Assembly: GCF_029888045.1 (NCBI RefSeq)
Contig: NZ_JARXRN010000028.1
Location: forward strand, 782,651-846,650
Length of the DNA stretch: 64,000 bases
Source: Luteimonas rhizosphaericola
GTDB taxonomy: Bacteria; Pseudomonadota; Gammaproteobacteria; Xanthomonadales; Xanthomonadaceae
Direction: 5' to 3'
The notes beneath the pieces were generated by a model. It did no database searches, was not told the origin of the DNA, and saw only the letters and a program-made list of their open reading frames with translations. Positions 9,901 to 24,005 of the stretch are shown here, one piece after another; position 1 is the first letter of the stretch; each line of letters begins with the position of its first letter. Made by a program: the position numbers and the translations under genes.

Positions 9901-10832
9901 CCGCGAACGGGGCCGCCGCGACCGCGACCGCGACGTCCGCGCCACCGCCCGCCGACGATCGCGATGCCGTCGACCCGTCCAAGGTCCCGCCGCTGTCGCT
10001 CGACGTGGACGACTTCCGCTTCGGCAGCTTGGCGCTCGGACGCCTGGAACTGCGCACCCGGCAGACGGCGGCGGGGTTGGTGATCGAACGGCTGCAGACC
10101 CGTTCGGACCGGCAGTCGATCGAGGCGGGCGGCAGCTGGACCGGTCGCGGCGCCGATGCGCGCACGCGCCTGCAGGTGCAGGCCGACAGCCGCGACTTCG
10201 GTGAGCTGATGGCCGGCCTCGGGTTCGGTCGCGGCATCGACGGCGGCGAGGGCACCCTGAGCTTCGACGCCGGCTGGCCGCGCAGCCCGGGCGATTTCGC
10301 GCTGGGCGCGCTGCAGGGCGAACTGTCGCTCACGATCAAGGACGGGCGGCTGGTGGAAGTCGAACCCGGCGCCGGGCGGCTGCTCGGGCTGCTCAGCATC
10401 GCCCAGCTGCCGCGCCGGCTGACGCTGGACTTCAGCGACTTCTTCTCCAGGGGATTCACCTTCGACCGCCTGGGCGGCAGCGTGCGTCTGGCCAACGGCG
10501 TCGCCCGCAGCGACGACATGGCGATCGACGGGCCGGTCGCGGAGATCCTGATGCGCGGGCGCAGCGACCTGCGCGCGCAGACCCACGACCAGACCATCGA
10601 GGTGCGGCCACGCACCGGCAACCTGTTGCCGGCGGTGGGCGCGATCGCGGGTGGGCCGGTGGGGGCGGCGGTGGGCGCCGTCGCCAATGCCATGCTGCGG
10701 CGACCGCTGGGCGAGATGGGCGCGCGCACCTACCGCGTCACCGGCCCGTGGAAGGAACCGCAGGTGGAGGTGGTGGATCACGGCGGCGCGCCGCAGGCCG
10801 CGGCCGCGCGGCGCGAGCGTCGCGTCCACTGA
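6945..10832 (+). CDS. yhdP: YhdP family AsmA-like protein
   Basis: A 1,295-residue inner-membrane-anchored periplasmic protein. In E. coli YhdP is one of three AsmA-like bridges that move phospholipids to the outer membrane. Here an N-terminal anchor (about residues 12-34) follows a basic [10 protein letters not shown] stretch; the rest is a long beta-rich repeat region ending with the AsmA C-terminal part ([18 protein letters not shown], then [16 protein letters not shown], near residues 1205-1245). ATG at 6945 is preferred because it is closest to the basic-plus-membrane start; an in-frame ATG at 6882 would add 21 residues. Position between rng and tldD matches E. coli. Confidence 0.88.
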   Translation: MTTPLRRRLRLARRGAWYVVVLALVLAALAAGAVSRLLPLAERHPDRVAAWLTERAGRAIAFDRLDTEWTRRGPLLRVDGLRIGEGAEALRIGEAEILVAQYAGLLPGRSFTELRLRGLRLALQRADDGRWRVRGLPGDGQPGADPFEALESLGELQVIGGRLDIDAPALGIRASVPRIDLRLQVDQARTRAAARAWISDAAPPLDLSLDLDRGDGGGRAYAAAMDADLRAWAPLLRHAGVEVDAGSGRAQVWLQLHQRRVSRVTLEAALADVGLRGSPLAPRQAAPRLRLGALETRARWQATDDGWRLDAPRLRLAREGAPQVLDGLAVSGGARFALHAARIDAGPLLSALALGDRLDPGLRRWLLGATPDARIHDLVLARAADGRLRARARVESLQMASVGDTPGLSGLAGTLSGDADGFRFEPDPDARVRFDWPSGFGPPHEFTLRGDVAGWREGAGLKVGTPALRVQGDGYAADLRGGIWFQNDGTRPVLSLAAQVDEAQVPVARRFWVRHVMPDAAERWLDAALVAGRVRGGRALVAGDLDNWPFSTLRGDQYAGLFQADARLVDTTVKFQPDWPALERLDGEVRFINDGFSLRGRGALAGVEVRDIEARLAHYGTAALDVRARAAGDAGKLLALLRGSPLRNGLEDTFDNLSAEGPVAATFAMSLPLGGSGARPEIDGEIELDGVALGDARWKLAFDQVRGQARYDQQGFRGDGLAAVRDGRPGTLSLRAGRGHVSESGAAFEADLDAVLAADDLLQHAPQLDWLAPRIRGRSRWQVGVVVPRATPGRQAAPARLQLRSSLAGTALDLPEPVAKAAGDTLPTTITTTLPLEGGEVTVDLGGRLALRARSTPAGTGVRVALGTSRVAQAPPSTGLAASGHAPVLDALGWAALAGGGDASGADDRSGDAMPLRGIDITTAQLRLLGTRFPDTRLRVDPAEGGTMLRFEGATLTGALRIPRQSGAAVTGRFSRLHWPTPAPLAANGAAATATATSAPPPADDRDAVDPSKVPPLSLDVDDFRFGSLALGRLELRTRQTAAGLVIERLQTRSDRQSIEAGGSWTGRGADARTRLQVQADSRDFGELMAGLGFGRGIDGGEGTLSFDAGWPRSPGDFALGALQGELSLTIKDGRLVEVEPGAGRLLGLLSIAQLPRRLTLDFSDFFSRGFTFDRLGGSVRLANGVARSDDMAIDGPVAEILMRGRSDLRAQTHDQTIEVRPRTGNLLPAVGAIAGGPVGAAVGAVANAMLRRPLGEMGARTYRVTGPWKEPQVEVVDHGGAPQAAAARRERRVH

Positions 10833-10876
10833 ACGCACCCGCGCGACGTCGGACTTGCGCTCCGCGCCACAGGCCC

Positions 10877-10882
10877 CAGACT
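10877..10882 (+). promoter_or_regulatory. -10 box (CAGACT) for tldD
   Basis: TTGCGC at 10855-10860, 16 nt, then CAGACT, then 6 nt and the tldD ATG. No Shine-Dalgarno sequence is present. Fits the predicted leaderless pattern seen at maf, xseB, map and darP. Confidence 0.35.
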
Positions 10883-10888
10883 GACCGC

Positions 10889-12340
10889 ATGGAATCCGCC
10901 CAGTCACCGCTCGCCCTCGCCCAATCCCGCCTGCTATTGCCGGCCGGGCTCGACGCCCACCAGCTCGACCGCATGTTCGGCACCCTGCTCGGGCCCGGGA
11001 TCGACTTCGGCGACCTGTATTTCCAGCACTCCCGGCGCGAAAGCTGGAGCGTGGAGGACGGGATCGTCAAGGACGGCGCGCATTCAATCGAGCAGGGCGT
11101 GGGCGTGCGTGCGATCAGCGGCGAGAAGACCGGGTTCGCCTATTCCGACGACATCAACGGCGAGGCACTGCTGGAAGCGGCGCGCTCGGCGCGTGCGATC
11201 GCGCGCGAGGGCGACGCGCGTTTGCCGCGCGCGCTGGCGGTGGGCGGCGGGCGCCAGCTGTATCCGGCGCTGGATCCGGTGGATGCGCTCGACAGCGCGG
11301 CCAAGGTCGAGGCGCTGCGGCGCGTGGACCGCGCGGTGCGCGCCGCCGATCCGCGGGTGAAGCAGGTGATGGTCAGCCTGATGGGCGGCGTCGACACCGT
11401 GCTGGTGGCGCGCAGCGACGGCGTGCTCGGCGCCGACGTGCGCCCGCTGGTGCGGCTCAACGTGCAGGTCATCGTGGAGCAGGGCGGGCGGCGCGAGAGC
11501 GGCTACGCCGGCTACGGCGGGCGCTTTTCCTACGACGAACTGCTGGCCGAGGGCCGCCCGGAGCACCACGCACGCGAGGCGCTGCGCCAGGCGCTGGTGA
11601 ACCTTGACGCGGTGGACGCGCCCGCCGGCACGATGCCGGTCGTGCTCGGCAGCGGCTGGCCCGGCGTGCTGCTGCACGAGGCGGTCGGCCACGGACTGGA
11701 AGGCGACTTCAACCGCAAGGGCACGTCCACCTATGCCGGCCGCATGGGCCAGCGCGTGGCCGCGCCGGGCGTCACCATCGTCGACGACGGCACGCTCGAC
11801 GGGCGCCGCGGTTCGCTCAACATCGACGACGAGGGCACCCCGACCCAGTGCACCACGCTGATCGAGGACGGCGTGCTCACCGGCTACATGCAGGACACGC
11901 TCAACGCGCGGCTGATGGGCGTGGCGCCGACCGGCAACGGCCGCCGCGAATCGTTCGCGCACCTGGTGATGCCGCGCATGACCAATACCTACATGCTGGC
12001 CGGCACCCGCGAACGCGAGGAGATGATCCGTTCGGTGAAGAAGGGCCTGTACGCGGTCAATTTCGGCGGCGGCCAGGTGGACATCACCAGCGGCAAGTAC
12101 GTGTTCTCGGCCACCGAGGCCTACCTGATCGAGGACGGACGCATCACCGCGCCGGTCAAGGGCGCGACCCTGATCGGCAACGGGCCGGAGACCATGCAGC
12201 GGGTGACCATGGTCGGCAACGACCTGGCGCTGGACGAGGGCGTGGGCACCTGTGGCAAGGATGGCCAGAGCGTGCCGGTCGGCGTCGGGCAGCCGTCGCT
12301 GCTGGTCTCGCAGATCACGGTGGGTGGGACGAAGGCTTGA
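10889..12340 (+). CDS. tldD: Metalloprotease TldD
   Basis: TldD with PmbA (TldE) forms a heterodimeric zinc protease that degrades unfolded peptides, matures microcin B17 in E. coli and affects CcdA antitoxin. The 483-residue product has the catalytic HEAVGH at 263-268 (HExxxH) followed by [12 protein letters not shown], and the C-terminal zinc-ligand region [22 protein letters not shown] at 10889 gives the family N-terminus. Its partner pmbA lies 0.7 kb downstream on the same strand, with darP between them in opposite orientation. Confidence 0.96.
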   Translation: MESAQSPLALAQSRLLLPAGLDAHQLDRMFGTLLGPGIDFGDLYFQHSRRESWSVEDGIVKDGAHSIEQGVGVRAISGEKTGFAYSDDINGEALLEAARSARAIAREGDARLPRALAVGGGRQLYPALDPVDALDSAAKVEALRRVDRAVRAADPRVKQVMVSLMGGVDTVLVARSDGVLGADVRPLVRLNVQVIVEQGGRRESGYAGYGGRFSYDELLAEGRPEHHAREALRQALVNLDAVDAPAGTMPVVLGSGWPGVLLHEAVGHGLEGDFNRKGTSTYAGRMGQRVAAPGVTIVDDGTLDGRRGSLNIDDEGTPTQCTTLIEDGVLTGYMQDTLNARLMGVAPTGNGRRESFAHLVMPRMTNTYMLAGTREREEMIRSVKKGLYAVNFGGGQVDITSGKYVFSATEAYLIEDGRITAPVKGATLIGNGPETMQRVTMVGNDLALDEGVGTCGKDGQSVPVGVGQPSLLVSQITVGGTKA

Positions 12341-12426
12341 GCGCCGCAGTGCGAGGCCGCGTGCACGGGCCCGCGCCGGCGAGGGCTGCGATCGCGCGGT
12401 CCGGCATGCGCCGGAGGCGCAGAGCG

Positions 12427-13005
12427 TCAGGTGTCCTGGTCGTCGCGACGCGCAGTGCCGGTATCGGCGTCGGCGCTCGTATCCATTCCCGCCGCAAGCA
12501 GATCGCGCACTTCGCGGAACAGTTCGCGGAAGGCCTTCGGCGGCCTGTTGCGGCTGCGCTCATCCGCCGCGTTGCGCGCCAGCTGGCGAAGCTTCTGCCG
12601 GTCCGCCTGCGGATGTTCGGCCAGCAGTTCGGCCAGCGCGGCGTCGCCTTCCTCCAGCAGCCGCTCGCGCCAGCGCTCCGCGCGGTGCAGCAGCGCGGTT
12701 TCCTGTCGCGCGGCCTCGCCGCCCGCGTCGAGCGCATCGCGGATCGCATCCAGTACCGCGTCGTCCTCGCGCCGCATCTGCTTGGCCAGGAACGCCAGCT
12801 GGCGCTTGTGCGCGATGTGCGAGGTGATGCGGCGGGTCTCGGCGATGTGCGGCAGGAGCGATTCGGGCACCGGCAGCTTCGCCAGCCGGCCCGGCTCGAG
12901 TTCCGACAGCCGGGACGCGAGCGCGAGCACGTCCAGCGCCTCGCGCCGTTGCTGGCTGCGGCTGGGCGCCAGGAAGTCGCCGGTGTCCTCGTCCTTTCCT
13001 CTCAT
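12427..13005 (-). CDS. darP: Ribosome biogenesis factor DarP (YjgA/DUF615)
   Basis: DarP (YjgA) binds pre-50S particles and helps fold 23S rRNA around the peptidyl transferase centre. The 192-residue helical product begins [18 protein letters not shown], close to the Xanthomonas homologue, and contains [18 protein letters not shown] and the [21 protein letters not shown] core. ATG at 13005 is chosen over the ATG at 13023 because the longer form would start inside the divergent pmbA start codon region and adds a non-conserved AYPDA. TATCCT lies exactly 6 nt before this ATG, again with no Shine-Dalgarno. Confidence 0.92.
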   Translation of the reverse strand: MRGKDEDTGDFLAPSRSQQRREALDVLALASRLSELEPGRLAKLPVPESLLPHIAETRRITSHIAHKRQLAFLAKQMRREDDAVLDAIRDALDAGGEAARQETALLHRAERWRERLLEEGDAALAELLAEHPQADRQKLRQLARNAADERSRNRPPKAFRELFREVRDLLAAGMDTSADADTGTARRDDQDT

Positions 13006-13022
13006 CGCATCAGGATAAGCCA

Positions 13023-14396
13023 TTGAACAGCGTTGCCGTTCCCGCCGCCGACGACAGCCAGGCGCGCCTCGACCATCTGCAGGGCCTCGCCGCGCGCCTG
13101 CTCGAGGCCTGCCGCGCCCAGGGCGCCGACCAGGCCGAGGTGTCTTGCACCGAGGAACGCGGCCTGAGCGTGAACGTGCGCATGGGCGAGGTGGAGACGG
13201 TGGAATCCACCCGCGACCGCGGCATCGGCGTGACCGTGTACTTCGGCAAGCGCAAGGGCAGCGCCAGCACCGCGGACCTGCGCGAACCCAGTCTGGACGC
13301 CACGGTTGCCCAGGCCTGCGCGATCGCGCGCCACACCGAGGACGATCCCGCCGCCGGGCTCGCCGATGCCGAGCTGATGGCCCGCCCCGGTCCCGAAGGC
13401 TGGCCGGACTTCGACGACTGGCACCCGTGGATGCTCGAGGCCGACCACGCGGTCGACCTCGCGCTCGCCTGCGAGGCCGCCGGCCGCGAGGCCGATCCCC
13501 GCATCGCCAACTCCGATGGCGCCTCGACCAGCACCAGCGCCTCGCTGGGCGTCTATGCCAATTCGCACGGCTTCATCGGCGCCGAGCGCGGCACCCACCA
13601 CAGCATCGGCTGCGCCCTGATCGCCGGACAGGGCGCCGACATGCAGCGCGACGGCTGGTACAGCTACGCCCTCGCCCCGGAGGACCTGGAGGCACCTGCA
13701 TCGATCGGCCGCCGCGCCGCGCAGCGCGCCCTTGCGCGGATGGAGCCGCGCGCAATGCCGACCGGCACCTATCCGGTGCTGTTCAGCGCAGAGGTGGCGC
13801 GCTCGCTGGTCGGCCACCTGCTGGGCGCGGTGTCGGGCGGCGCGCTGTACCGGCGCGCGAGCTTCCTGGTCGACAGCCTCGGCCAGCGGCTGTTCCCGGA
13901 CTGGTTCGCGATCCACGAAGATCCCTTTCTGCGCCGGGGCCTGCGCTCGGGCGCCTGGGACAGCGAAGGCGTGGCGACGCGCGCGTCCGCGCTGGTCGAG
14001 GGCGGCGTCCTGCAGCGCTACGTGCTTGGCAGCTACTCCGCGCGGCGGCTGGGCCTGCAGTCCACGGGCAACGCCGGCGGCGTGCACAACCTCGCCGTCG
14101 CGGCGAACGCCGGTGGCTTCGAAGCGATGGTCGCGGGCATGGGCGACGGCCTGGTGGTCACCGAACTGATGGGGCAGGGCGTGAACCCGGTGACGGGCGA
14201 TTATTCGCGCGGCGCGGCCGGATTCCGGGTGGAGGGCGGTGCGATCACGCATCCGGTCGACGGCATCACCATCGCCGGCAACCTGCGGGACATGTTCCAG
14301 GCGATCGAGGCCGTGGGCGGCGACGTCGATCCGCGCTCGCACATCCGCACCGGTTCGGTCCTGGTGGGCAGGATGACCGTAGCCGGTTCAGATTGA
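13023..14396 (+). CDS. pmbA: Metalloprotease PmbA (TldE)
   Basis: The non-catalytic partner of TldD in the TldD/E protease. The 457-residue product has the PmbA N-terminal segment [19 protein letters not shown], then [19 protein letters not shown] and the C-terminal [19 protein letters not shown] and [16 protein letters not shown]. It lacks the HExxxH of TldD, as expected. The start is taken as TTG at 13023; no ATG lies nearby in frame and the length then matches the family. The start codon lies only 17 nt from the darP start on the other strand. Confidence 0.94.
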   Translation: MNSVAVPAADDSQARLDHLQGLAARLLEACRAQGADQAEVSCTEERGLSVNVRMGEVETVESTRDRGIGVTVYFGKRKGSASTADLREPSLDATVAQACAIARHTEDDPAAGLADAELMARPGPEGWPDFDDWHPWMLEADHAVDLALACEAAGREADPRIANSDGASTSTSASLGVYANSHGFIGAERGTHHSIGCALIAGQGADMQRDGWYSYALAPEDLEAPASIGRRAAQRALARMEPRAMPTGTYPVLFSAEVARSLVGHLLGAVSGGALYRRASFLVDSLGQRLFPDWFAIHEDPFLRRGLRSGAWDSEGVATRASALVEGGVLQRYVLGSYSARRLGLQSTGNAGGVHNLAVAANAGGFEAMVAGMGDGLVVTELMGQGVNPVTGDYSRGAAGFRVEGGAITHPVDGITIAGNLRDMFQAIEAVGGDVDPRSHIRTGSVLVGRMTVAGSD

Positions 14397-14473
14397 CGTT
14401 ATGCTAGGACAGCCGCGCGACGGAGGGGCGTCGCGCGAGCCGTGCTTCCATCAACTTCCGGGGACAAGAGCGC

Positions 14474-14833
14474 ATGAACGATTTCAATCCCGTCCAGGGC
14501 AGCGCCGCGAGCCAGGACGACCGTACCGTCGCGATGCTGACGCATCTGTCGGGCATCATCCTGGGTTTCATCGTGCCGCTGGTGGTGTGGCTGATCAACA
14601 AGGACAAGGCCGACAAGGGATTCCTGATCAGCCAGTCGAAGGAAGCGCTGAACTTCCAGATCACGCTGCTGTTCGGCTACATCATCGGCATGGTGCTGTC
14701 GATCATCCTGATCGGCGCGCTGCTGAACTTCCTGATCTGGATCGTGTGCATCATCTTCAGCATCATCGCCGGACTCGCCGCCAACAAGGGCGAGGACTAC
14801 CGCTATCCGTTCGCGATCCGCCTGATCAACTGA
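14474..14833 (+). CDS. DUF4870 small membrane protein
   Basis: A 119-residue protein of the DUF4870 (Tic20-like) family: a short polar N-terminus, DDRTVAMLTHLSGIILGF opening the first membrane segment, then SQSKEALNFQITLLFGYIIGM, a further membrane segment, and the ending ANKGEDYRYPFAIRLIN, which is the family hallmark. Function is unknown. It is followed by tandem hairpins and then a second protein of the same general kind. Confidence 0.82.
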   Translation: MNDFNPVQGSAASQDDRTVAMLTHLSGIILGFIVPLVVWLINKDKADKGFLISQSKEALNFQITLLFGYIIGMVLSIILIGALLNFLIWIVCIIFSIIAGLAANKGEDYRYPFAIRLIN

Positions 14834-14844
14834 TCGGAGCGAGG

Positions 14845-14893
14845 CGCCCGGACGTCGCCTGCGGCGCGTCCGGGCGACGCCTGCCGCAGGCGT
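14845..14893 (+). terminator. Tandem GC hairpins after the DUF4870 gene
   Basis: CGCCCGGACG (14845-14854) pairs with CGTCCGGGCG (14867-14876), a perfect 10-bp stem. It is followed at once by ACGCCTG/CAGGCGT (14877-14883, 14887-14893). No T run follows, so it may stabilise a 3' end or stop transcription weakly. Confidence 0.45.
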
Positions 14894-14998
14894 GGCGCGT
14901 CGCCGGACACGCGCATAGGGCATCAGTTGGGTTGAGTTCCCGGCGGGCGGTCGCATCCTCGTTCCTGCGCCGGACGGTTTCCGGCGGGGAGCACCGCC

Positions 14999-15439
14999 AT
15001 GCATGCGATGTCGCATCGTGAACACGCCACTTCGACCGACCGCCAGTGGGCGGCCGGCACGCACGTCGCCGCGCTGGTCCTGGCGCTGCTGACCAGCTGG
15101 ACCGCCGGATTCGCCGGCATGCTCGCCGCTGGCGTGGTCTACCTGCTCAAGCGCGACGAGGCGCCGTTCATCGCCGCGCACGCGCGCGAGGCGTTCAACT
15201 TCAACCTCAGCATGTTCCTGTACGCCTGCGCCGTGTGCGTGGCGGGCCTGCTGCTGCTGGGCGCCACCGTGCTCACGCTGGGCATCGGCCTGATCGTGAC
15301 CCTGCCGGCCGGCCTGGTGCTGCCGGTGGCGGTCGCCGCGATCGCGGTGATGTGGCTGGTGTGCAGCATCGTCGCCGCCACGAAGGCGTGGAATGGCGAG
15401 GAGTACCGCTATCCGCTGACGCTGCGCCTGCTGGGCTGA
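14999..15439 (+). CDS. Small membrane protein, DUF4870-like
   Basis: A 146-residue protein that repeats the plan of the gene before it: membrane segment near residues 25-48, the FIAAHAREAFNFNLSMFLYA segment equivalent to SQSKEALNFQITLLFGY, another hydrophobic segment, and the ending NGEEYRYPLTLRLLG. The shared EAFNFN and the EDYRYPF/EEYRYPL ends indicate paralogy with the gene at 14474. ATG at 14999 or 15008 are both possible. Function unknown. Confidence 0.8.
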   Translation: MHAMSHREHATSTDRQWAAGTHVAALVLALLTSWTAGFAGMLAAGVVYLLKRDEAPFIAAHAREAFNFNLSMFLYACAVCVAGLLLLGATVLTLGIGLIVTLPAGLVLPVAVAAIAVMWLVCSIVAATKAWNGEEYRYPLTLRLLG

Positions 15440-15646
15440 CGCGCGCGAGGGGCGGGCGCGGACGGACCGGGTGCCGTTCGCGCCAGCGGTCGCCGTGGTT
15501 CGGAATCCGCTCGCTCGTCCGGTCGTCAAGACGGGCGGGCCGACGCGCTTCGAATCGCTTATCGACCGGCGCCGAGCGGGTCACGCTGCGCGCGGGCGCA
15601 GCCCATGCGACGGCAGCCATGCCGACGGCTGCGCATGCCTGCTACG

Positions 15647-16552
15647 TCAGTGATCGCGCTCGATCACGCGGCGGCCCAGCGCCGCCAGCGCACGCGTGTC
15701 GCCACTGCAGCCGGCGAGTGCGTCCTGCATCCGCTGGGCCAGCTCGCGCAGGCGCGCGCGCGAAGCCTCGACCCCGATAAGGGCGGGGAAGGTGGCCTTG
15801 TCCTGCGCCGCGTCCTTGCCGGCGGTCTTGCCCAGCGTGGCGCTGTCGCCTTCGATGTCGAGCAGGTCGTCGCGGATCTGGAACGCGAGGCCCAGCGCAT
15901 CGGCGTAGCGGTCGAGCGCCGAGCGCGTCGCGGCATCGGCCGCGGCCGCCAGCGCGCCGAGTCGCACCGCGGCGCGCAGCAGCGCGCCGGTCTTCATCGC
16001 GTGCAGGCGTTCGAGCGCGTCGAGCGTGATCGGCGCGCCGCCGGTGGCCGCGAGGTCGAAGGCCTGGCCGCCGCACATGCCGGCCGCGCCGGAGGCGGAT
16101 GCGAGTTCCGCCAGCATGGCGACGCGGCGCGCATCGGCCAGCGGCGCATGCGCCAGCAGCGAAAACGCCAGTGCCTGCAGCGCATCGCCGGCGACGATCG
16201 CGGTCGCTTCGCCGTGCGCCACATGGACCGTGGGCTGGCCGCGGCGCAGGGCGTCGTCGTCCAGCGCGGGCAGGTCGTCGTGCACCAGCGAGTAGGCGTG
16301 CACCAGTTCGACCGCGGCAGCGGCGGCGTCGAGATCGTCCTCGCGCGCGCCGCAGGCCGTGCCCGTCGCGTAGACCAGCTGCGGCCGCATGCGCTTGCCG
16401 CCGAGCAGCACCGCGTGGCGCATGGCCGCGAGCAGGGCCGGTTCGGTGCCGTCCAGGCCGTCGAGCGCGGAAGCCAGCGCCGCGTCGACGCGCGCGCGCC
16501 AGGCGTCCATGCGCGGATCGGCGCCGGGCTGTGCCGGTTCAGGCCTCGCCAT
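15647..16552 (-). CDS. ispA: Farnesyl diphosphate synthase
   Basis: Condenses dimethylallyl and geranyl diphosphate with isopentenyl diphosphate to make farnesyl diphosphate, which feeds undecaprenyl phosphate (uppS is also in the window) and quinones. The 301-residue protein has GGKRMRPQL at 51-59, the first Asp-rich motif DDLPALD at 92-98, GGQAFDLAA at 161-169 and the second DDLLD at 228-232. Its start overlaps the end of xseB by 14 nt, the usual xseB-ispA pair. dxs, which often follows, is not downstream here; the next gene is convergent. Confidence 0.95.
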   Translation of the reverse strand: MARPEPAQPGADPRMDAWRARVDAALASALDGLDGTEPALLAAMRHAVLLGGKRMRPQLVYATGTACGAREDDLDAAAAAVELVHAYSLVHDDLPALDDDALRRGQPTVHVAHGEATAIVAGDALQALAFSLLAHAPLADARRVAMLAELASASGAAGMCGGQAFDLAATGGAPITLDALERLHAMKTGALLRAAVRLGALAAAADAATRSALDRYADALGLAFQIRDDLLDIEGDSATLGKTAGKDAAQDKATFPALIGVEASRARLRELAQRMQDALAGCSGDTRALAALGRRVIERDH

Positions 16553-16802
16553 CGGCGAGGCCGGGGAAGGGCTCGGCGCGCTCGGGGGCGTCGGGATCGG
16601 TGAGCAGGCGCACGCGCAGTTCGGCCTGCTCCAGCGCCTGCTGGCAGCGGCGGTACAGGCCCACGCCGCGCTCGTAGGCGGCGAGGGATTCTTCCAGGCT
16701 CATCTCGCCGTGCTCCATCTTCTCCACCAGTTGCTCGAGCTGGTCGAGCGAGGCTTCGAAGTCGGCCACCGGCGAGGGTTCGTTGGCGGGTTTGCGGACC
16801 AT
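16539..16802 (-). CDS. xseB: Exodeoxyribonuclease VII small subunit
   Basis: Small subunit of exonuclease VII, which degrades single-stranded DNA from both ends and binds several copies to the large subunit XseA (not in the window). The 87-residue product has [20 protein letters not shown] and [19 protein letters not shown], the family signature. ATG at 16802 has no Shine-Dalgarno; TACACT (16809-16814, minus strand) lies exactly 6 nt upstream, suggesting a leaderless transcript. It overlaps ispA. Confidence 0.94.
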   Translation of the reverse strand: MVRKPANEPSPVADFEASLDQLEQLVEKMEHGEMSLEESLAAYERGVGLYRRCQQALEQAELRVRLLTDPDAPERAEPFPGLADGEA

Positions 16803-16837
16803 GCGTGCAGTGTAAGGCAGCGCATGGCGGGTGCGCG

Positions 16838-18190
16838 TTACGCGCCCGCGATGCCGCTCCAGTGCAGCCGCCGGCCGGCGTCGCGCAGCCAGCGGTCGAA
16901 GCGCGCCGACAGCGCGAGATCGCCGGCTGCGAGCAGGACCCCGTCGGCGTCGGACAACAGCGGCAGCCGGGCGCGGATCCACGGCGGCACGCCCAGGTCC
17001 TGCAGCACGTGCTTGAGCGCATGCGAGTGGCGGCGGCCCGGCAGGGTGATGCGCTCGCCGCCCTGTCGCGCACCGACCACGATCCCGCCCGGGCACAGCC
17101 TGCGCAGTCCGGAGAGGCCGTTGGCCCGCGCCGCGAGCGGATCCGGGCCGCGTCCCGCTGGCTGCAGCGACAGCGTACCGCTGCCTGGCCACGACAGCGG
17201 GGCCTGTCCATCCCAGCGCAGCCGCAGGTCGCGCTGGACCGGCGGCAGCGCGCGGCCGGCCCACAGCAGGCCGCGCCAGTACCGGATCTCCGCCGTCCGC
17301 CAGGCGAATACGGAGGCTTCGCCGGCGTCGTCGCCGTCCAGCCACGCATCGATCAGGGCCACGCCGCGCGCGGGCAGCGGCGGCAGGCCCGCGCGTTCCG
17401 TCCACAGGCGCAGCACGCGCGCACGCCGCGCCGCGGGCAGGGCCGTCAGCCGCGCCCCGTGGAGGCATCGCTCGTCGATGGTGCCCACATCCGCGAGCGC
17501 GCGTGCGTCCTCCGCTCCGAGCAGGTTCGCGGCATCGTGCTGCAGGCGCGCGGCGCGCGCGAACGCGCCATCGACCTCCGGCCAGCGGGCGCGCAGGCGC
17601 GGCACGACGTGCAGGCGCAGGTAGTTGCGGTCGGCCGTGTCGCTCGCGTTCGAGGGATCGTCGATCCAGTCCAGGCCCCGGGCGCGGGCGTAGTCGCGCA
17701 CTGCCTGGCGCGGCGTGTCCAGCAGCGGCCGCCACAGCCAGCCGCGACCGAACGCGCGCCAGGGCCGCATCGCGGCCAGACCCTCGACGCCCGACGCGCG
17801 CAGCGCACGCAGCAGGAAGGTCTCGGCCTGGTCGTCGCGATGGTGCGCCAGCACCAGCACTTCGCCGTCCTCCAGCGCTTCGGCGAATGCCGAATGGCGG
17901 GCCAGCCGGGCCGCGCCCTCGGGGCCCTCGCGGGCGTCGGCCGGCACCTCGACCCGCGTGGTCACCAGCGCCACGCCCCAGTCCGCGCAGGTGCGCGCGC
18001 AGTACGCGGCCCAGGCGTCGGCATCGGGGTGCAGCCCGTGGTGGACGTGGATCGCGCGCAGGCCCCGGCGGCGGAGGTCCGGGTCGTGCGCGAGACGATG
18101 CAGCAGCACGGTCGAATCGAGGCCACCGCTGTAGCCCACCAGCAGCGGACCATCGTGCGCGGACGCAGGCAGCGGGAAGAAGCCGGTCAC
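16838..18190 (-). CDS. tilS: tRNA(Ile)-lysidine synthetase
   Basis: Adds lysine to C34 of tRNA-Ile2 (CAU anticodon) so it reads AUA; essential. The 450-residue product has the PP-loop SGGLDS at 21-26, [31 protein letters not shown] and [11 protein letters not shown] of the N-terminal ATPase half, and a C-terminal substrate-binding domain. The start is taken as GTG at 18190 ([10 protein letters not shown]); no ATG gives a complete PP-loop. The methyltransferase gene upstream ends 23 nt away. Confidence 0.92.
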   Translation of the reverse strand: MTGFFPLPASAHDGPLLVGYSGGLDSTVLLHRLAHDPDLRRRGLRAIHVHHGLHPDADAWAAYCARTCADWGVALVTTRVEVPADAREGPEGAARLARHSAFAEALEDGEVLVLAHHRDDQAETFLLRALRASGVEGLAAMRPWRAFGRGWLWRPLLDTPRQAVRDYARARGLDWIDDPSNASDTADRNYLRLHVVPRLRARWPEVDGAFARAARLQHDAANLLGAEDARALADVGTIDERCLHGARLTALPAARRARVLRLWTERAGLPPLPARGVALIDAWLDGDDAGEASVFAWRTAEIRYWRGLLWAGRALPPVQRDLRLRWDGQAPLSWPGSGTLSLQPAGRGPDPLAARANGLSGLRRLCPGGIVVGARQGGERITLPGRRHSHALKHVLQDLGVPPWIRARLPLLSDADGVLLAAGDLALSARFDRWLRDAGRRLHWSGIAGA

Positions 18191-18213
18191 GGCGGTCGCC
18201 TCGCGCCGGCGCG

Positions 18214-19065
18214 TCAGCCGGCCACCGGATGGGCCCGCGCCGCGTCCGCGAACGCGGTGGCGTGGGCCGCGCCGGGCTTGCGCGCGATCAGCGTGATCGA
18301 GTCGTGCGGGCTGTCGTCGCGGATCGGCAGCCCGGCCAGGTCGAAGGCTTCGGCATCCGGGTCGAATCCGGCATCCGCGAGCTGTCGCTGCTGCTGTTCG
18401 AGGGTGACGTAGTACAGCATGGTGCCGTAGTGGTGGCACTGGTCGTTGATGATCGCGTAATCGGGCGCGTGCACCTCGAACGGCCGGAAGTGGCGCCGGT
18501 TGCGCCAGCGCAGCGCCAGCTCGCCGCAGAAGCGCAGGCTGCGCACGGCCGCGCGCAGCGGATGCCAGGACCACTCGAACGAAGGCAGCCGGAAGCCGCG
18601 CGCGAATTCGGGCGAGTTGCGGTTGTGGGTGGAGAACACGAACAGGCCGCCCGGTTCCAGTACCCGCCGGACTTCGCGCAGGATCCGCAGCCGGTCGGCA
18701 TGCGAGACCATGCCGATGCCGTTGCAGGCAAACACCGCCAGGCCCACCGAGCCGTCCGCGATCCCGTCCAGCGCCCGCGCATCGGCGAACTCGAACCGCG
18801 CCTCCGGAAACCGGCGCCGGCAGGCCTCGACCATGTCCGCGCTGTAGTCGATCCCGAGGTAGTCCTCACTGATCGCGCGCAGCGCCTCGACCGTGCGCCC
18901 GCCACCGACGCCGATGTCCAGGATCCGCCGGCCGCGCGCCAGGGGCGCGACCCGGGCGAACGTCGCCTCTTCGGCCGGACTGAGGCCCCACGGGCGCGCG
19001 TAATGCGCGACCACGGCCGGATCGCGCATGGTGCGCAGGTTGATGCGGTCGATCGCCTCGGACAT
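18214..19065 (-). CDS. Class I SAM-dependent methyltransferase
   Basis: A 283-residue protein with the Rossmann SAM motif [11 protein letters not shown] at 48-58, the acidic [19 protein letters not shown] following it, and the [20 protein letters not shown] segment of class I methyltransferases. The C-terminal half ([38 protein letters not shown]) resembles methyltransferases annotated only as domain members. Substrate cannot be told. It lies between tilS and accA on the same strand, without clear functional links to either. Confidence 0.8.
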   Translation of the reverse strand: MSEAIDRINLRTMRDPAVVAHYARPWGLSPAEEATFARVAPLARGRRILDIGVGGGRTVEALRAISEDYLGIDYSADMVEACRRRFPEARFEFADARALDGIADGSVGLAVFACNGIGMVSHADRLRILREVRRVLEPGGLFVFSTHNRNSPEFARGFRLPSFEWSWHPLRAAVRSLRFCGELALRWRNRRHFRPFEVHAPDYAIINDQCHHYGTMLYYVTLEQQQRQLADAGFDPDAEAFDLAGLPIRDDSPHDSITLIARKPGAAHATAFADAARAHPVAG

Positions 19066-19138
19066 CGTCCCCTTCCCCCTGTCGTCGTCCCTCCGCGGTG
19101 CGGCGACGGCCCCCGCCGTCGCGCCCGCGCCCCTCCCC

Positions 19139-20098
19139 TCAGGCCGCTTCGTACGCGCCGTAGCCGCGCAGGCGGCGGTAGCGCCGCTGCAGCAGTTGGT
19201 CCATCGGCATGGCCGCCAGCGCATCGAGCTCGTTGAGCAGCACCGTCTTGAGCCGGATCGCCGTCTGCCGCGGATTGCGGTGCGCGCCGCCGATCGGCTC
19301 GCGCACCACCTTGTCCACCAGCTGAAGCTCGCGCAGGCGCCGCGCGGTGAGGCCCAGCTGCTCGGCGGCATCGCGTGCCTTGCCCGCGTCCTTCCAAAGG
19401 ATCGAGGCGCAGCCTTCGGGCGAGATCACCGAATAGGTGCTGTATTCGAGCATCAGGGTGCGGTCGCCCACGCCGATCGCCAGCGCGCCGCCCGACCCGC
19501 CTTCGCCGATCACCGTGCACAGGATCGGCGTCTTCAGTTCGGCCATCTCCATCAGGTTGCGGGCGATGGCCTCGGACTGGCCGCGCTCTTCCGCGCCGAT
19601 GCCCGGGTAGGCGCCCGGGGTGTCGATGAAGGTCAGCAGCGGCAGGCCGAAGCGCTCGGCCAGCTTCATCAGCCGCAGCGCCTTGCGATAGCCCTCGGGC
19701 CGCGGCATGCCGAAGTTGCGGCGCACCTTGGCCTTGGTGTCGCGGCCCTTCTGGTGGCCGATGATCACCACCGGCCGCCCGGCGATGCGGCCCAGGCCGC
19801 CCACGATCGCCGGATCGTCGGCATAGGCGCGGTCGCCGGCCAGTTCCTCGAATTCGTCGCACATCACCTTGATGTAGTCCAGCGTGTACGGACGCATCGG
19901 GTGGCGCGCCAGCTGCGAAACCTGCCACGCGCTCAGGTCGCGGAAGATGTGCGCGGTGCGCTTGCGCAGCTTGTCCTGCAGCGCGTGGATCTCGGCGTCG
20001 ATGTTCACCGCCGGCCCGCTGCTGGCCTGGCGCAGTTCGTGGATCTTGGCCTCGAGGTCCGCGATCGGCTGCTCGAAGTCGAGGTAGTTCGGATTCAT
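19139..20098 (-). CDS. accA: Acetyl-CoA carboxylase carboxyltransferase alpha subunit
   Basis: With AccD it transfers the carboxyl group from biotin to acetyl-CoA, making malonyl-CoA for fatty acid synthesis. The 319-residue protein has the family start [57 protein letters not shown] and [20 protein letters not shown]. It follows dnaE in the same direction, as in E. coli, with 142 nt between. A TAGACT at 20126-20131 (minus strand) 27 nt before the ATG may be its -10 box. Confidence 0.97.
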   Translation of the reverse strand: MNPNYLDFEQPIADLEAKIHELRQASSGPAVNIDAEIHALQDKLRKRTAHIFRDLSAWQVSQLARHPMRPYTLDYIKVMCDEFEELAGDRAYADDPAIVGGLGRIAGRPVVIIGHQKGRDTKAKVRRNFGMPRPEGYRKALRLMKLAERFGLPLLTFIDTPGAYPGIGAEERGQSEAIARNLMEMAELKTPILCTVIGEGGSGGALAIGVGDRTLMLEYSTYSVISPEGCASILWKDAGKARDAAEQLGLTARRLRELQLVDKVVREPIGGAHRNPRQTAIRLKTVLLNELDALAAMPMDQLLQRRYRRLRGYGAYEAA

Positions 20099-20240
20099 GC
20101 CCGGGACTGCTGCATCAAAGCGCGCAGTCTAGCCGACGGGGCGGTAGGGGACCGTACCCGGGCGTCCGGAGCGCGGGTCGGTGCGCCTGCCTCGCGTTCC
20201 CTCGGGCGGCGGAGGCGGCGGGACCGCGCGCCCGCAGGCC

Positions 20241-23786
<3,546 letters not shown>

Positions 23787-23940
23787 CGGGGCCACGGCAG
23801 GCAGGCCCCGTGCAGGGTAGGTGCCGGCGGGGGTACGGACAAGGCTTGACAGGCCCCCTCACGGCCACCCGCGCGTCGACGCAGGAGGCGCCCGCGGCGC
23901 GGGCGGACCGTTTGCCTTCGCGGCCGGTTGCCGGCACTCT

Positions 23941-23954
23941 TGATAGCGCTACCA
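23941..23954. promoter_or_regulatory. LacI-family operator-like palindrome
   Basis: TGATAGCGCTACCA is a near-perfect palindrome centred on GCGC (ideal form TGGTAGCGCTACCA), the form bound by many LacI-family sugar repressors, including in xanthomonads. It lies 52 nt before the transporter start and is the only such site I noticed. No LacI gene is in the window, so the repressor would act in trans. Confidence 0.65.
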
Positions 23955-24005
23955 CGCCAGTGCGGCGCGGACGCCTGCACAGACGGGCGCGGCCCGGGGA
24001 GGACC

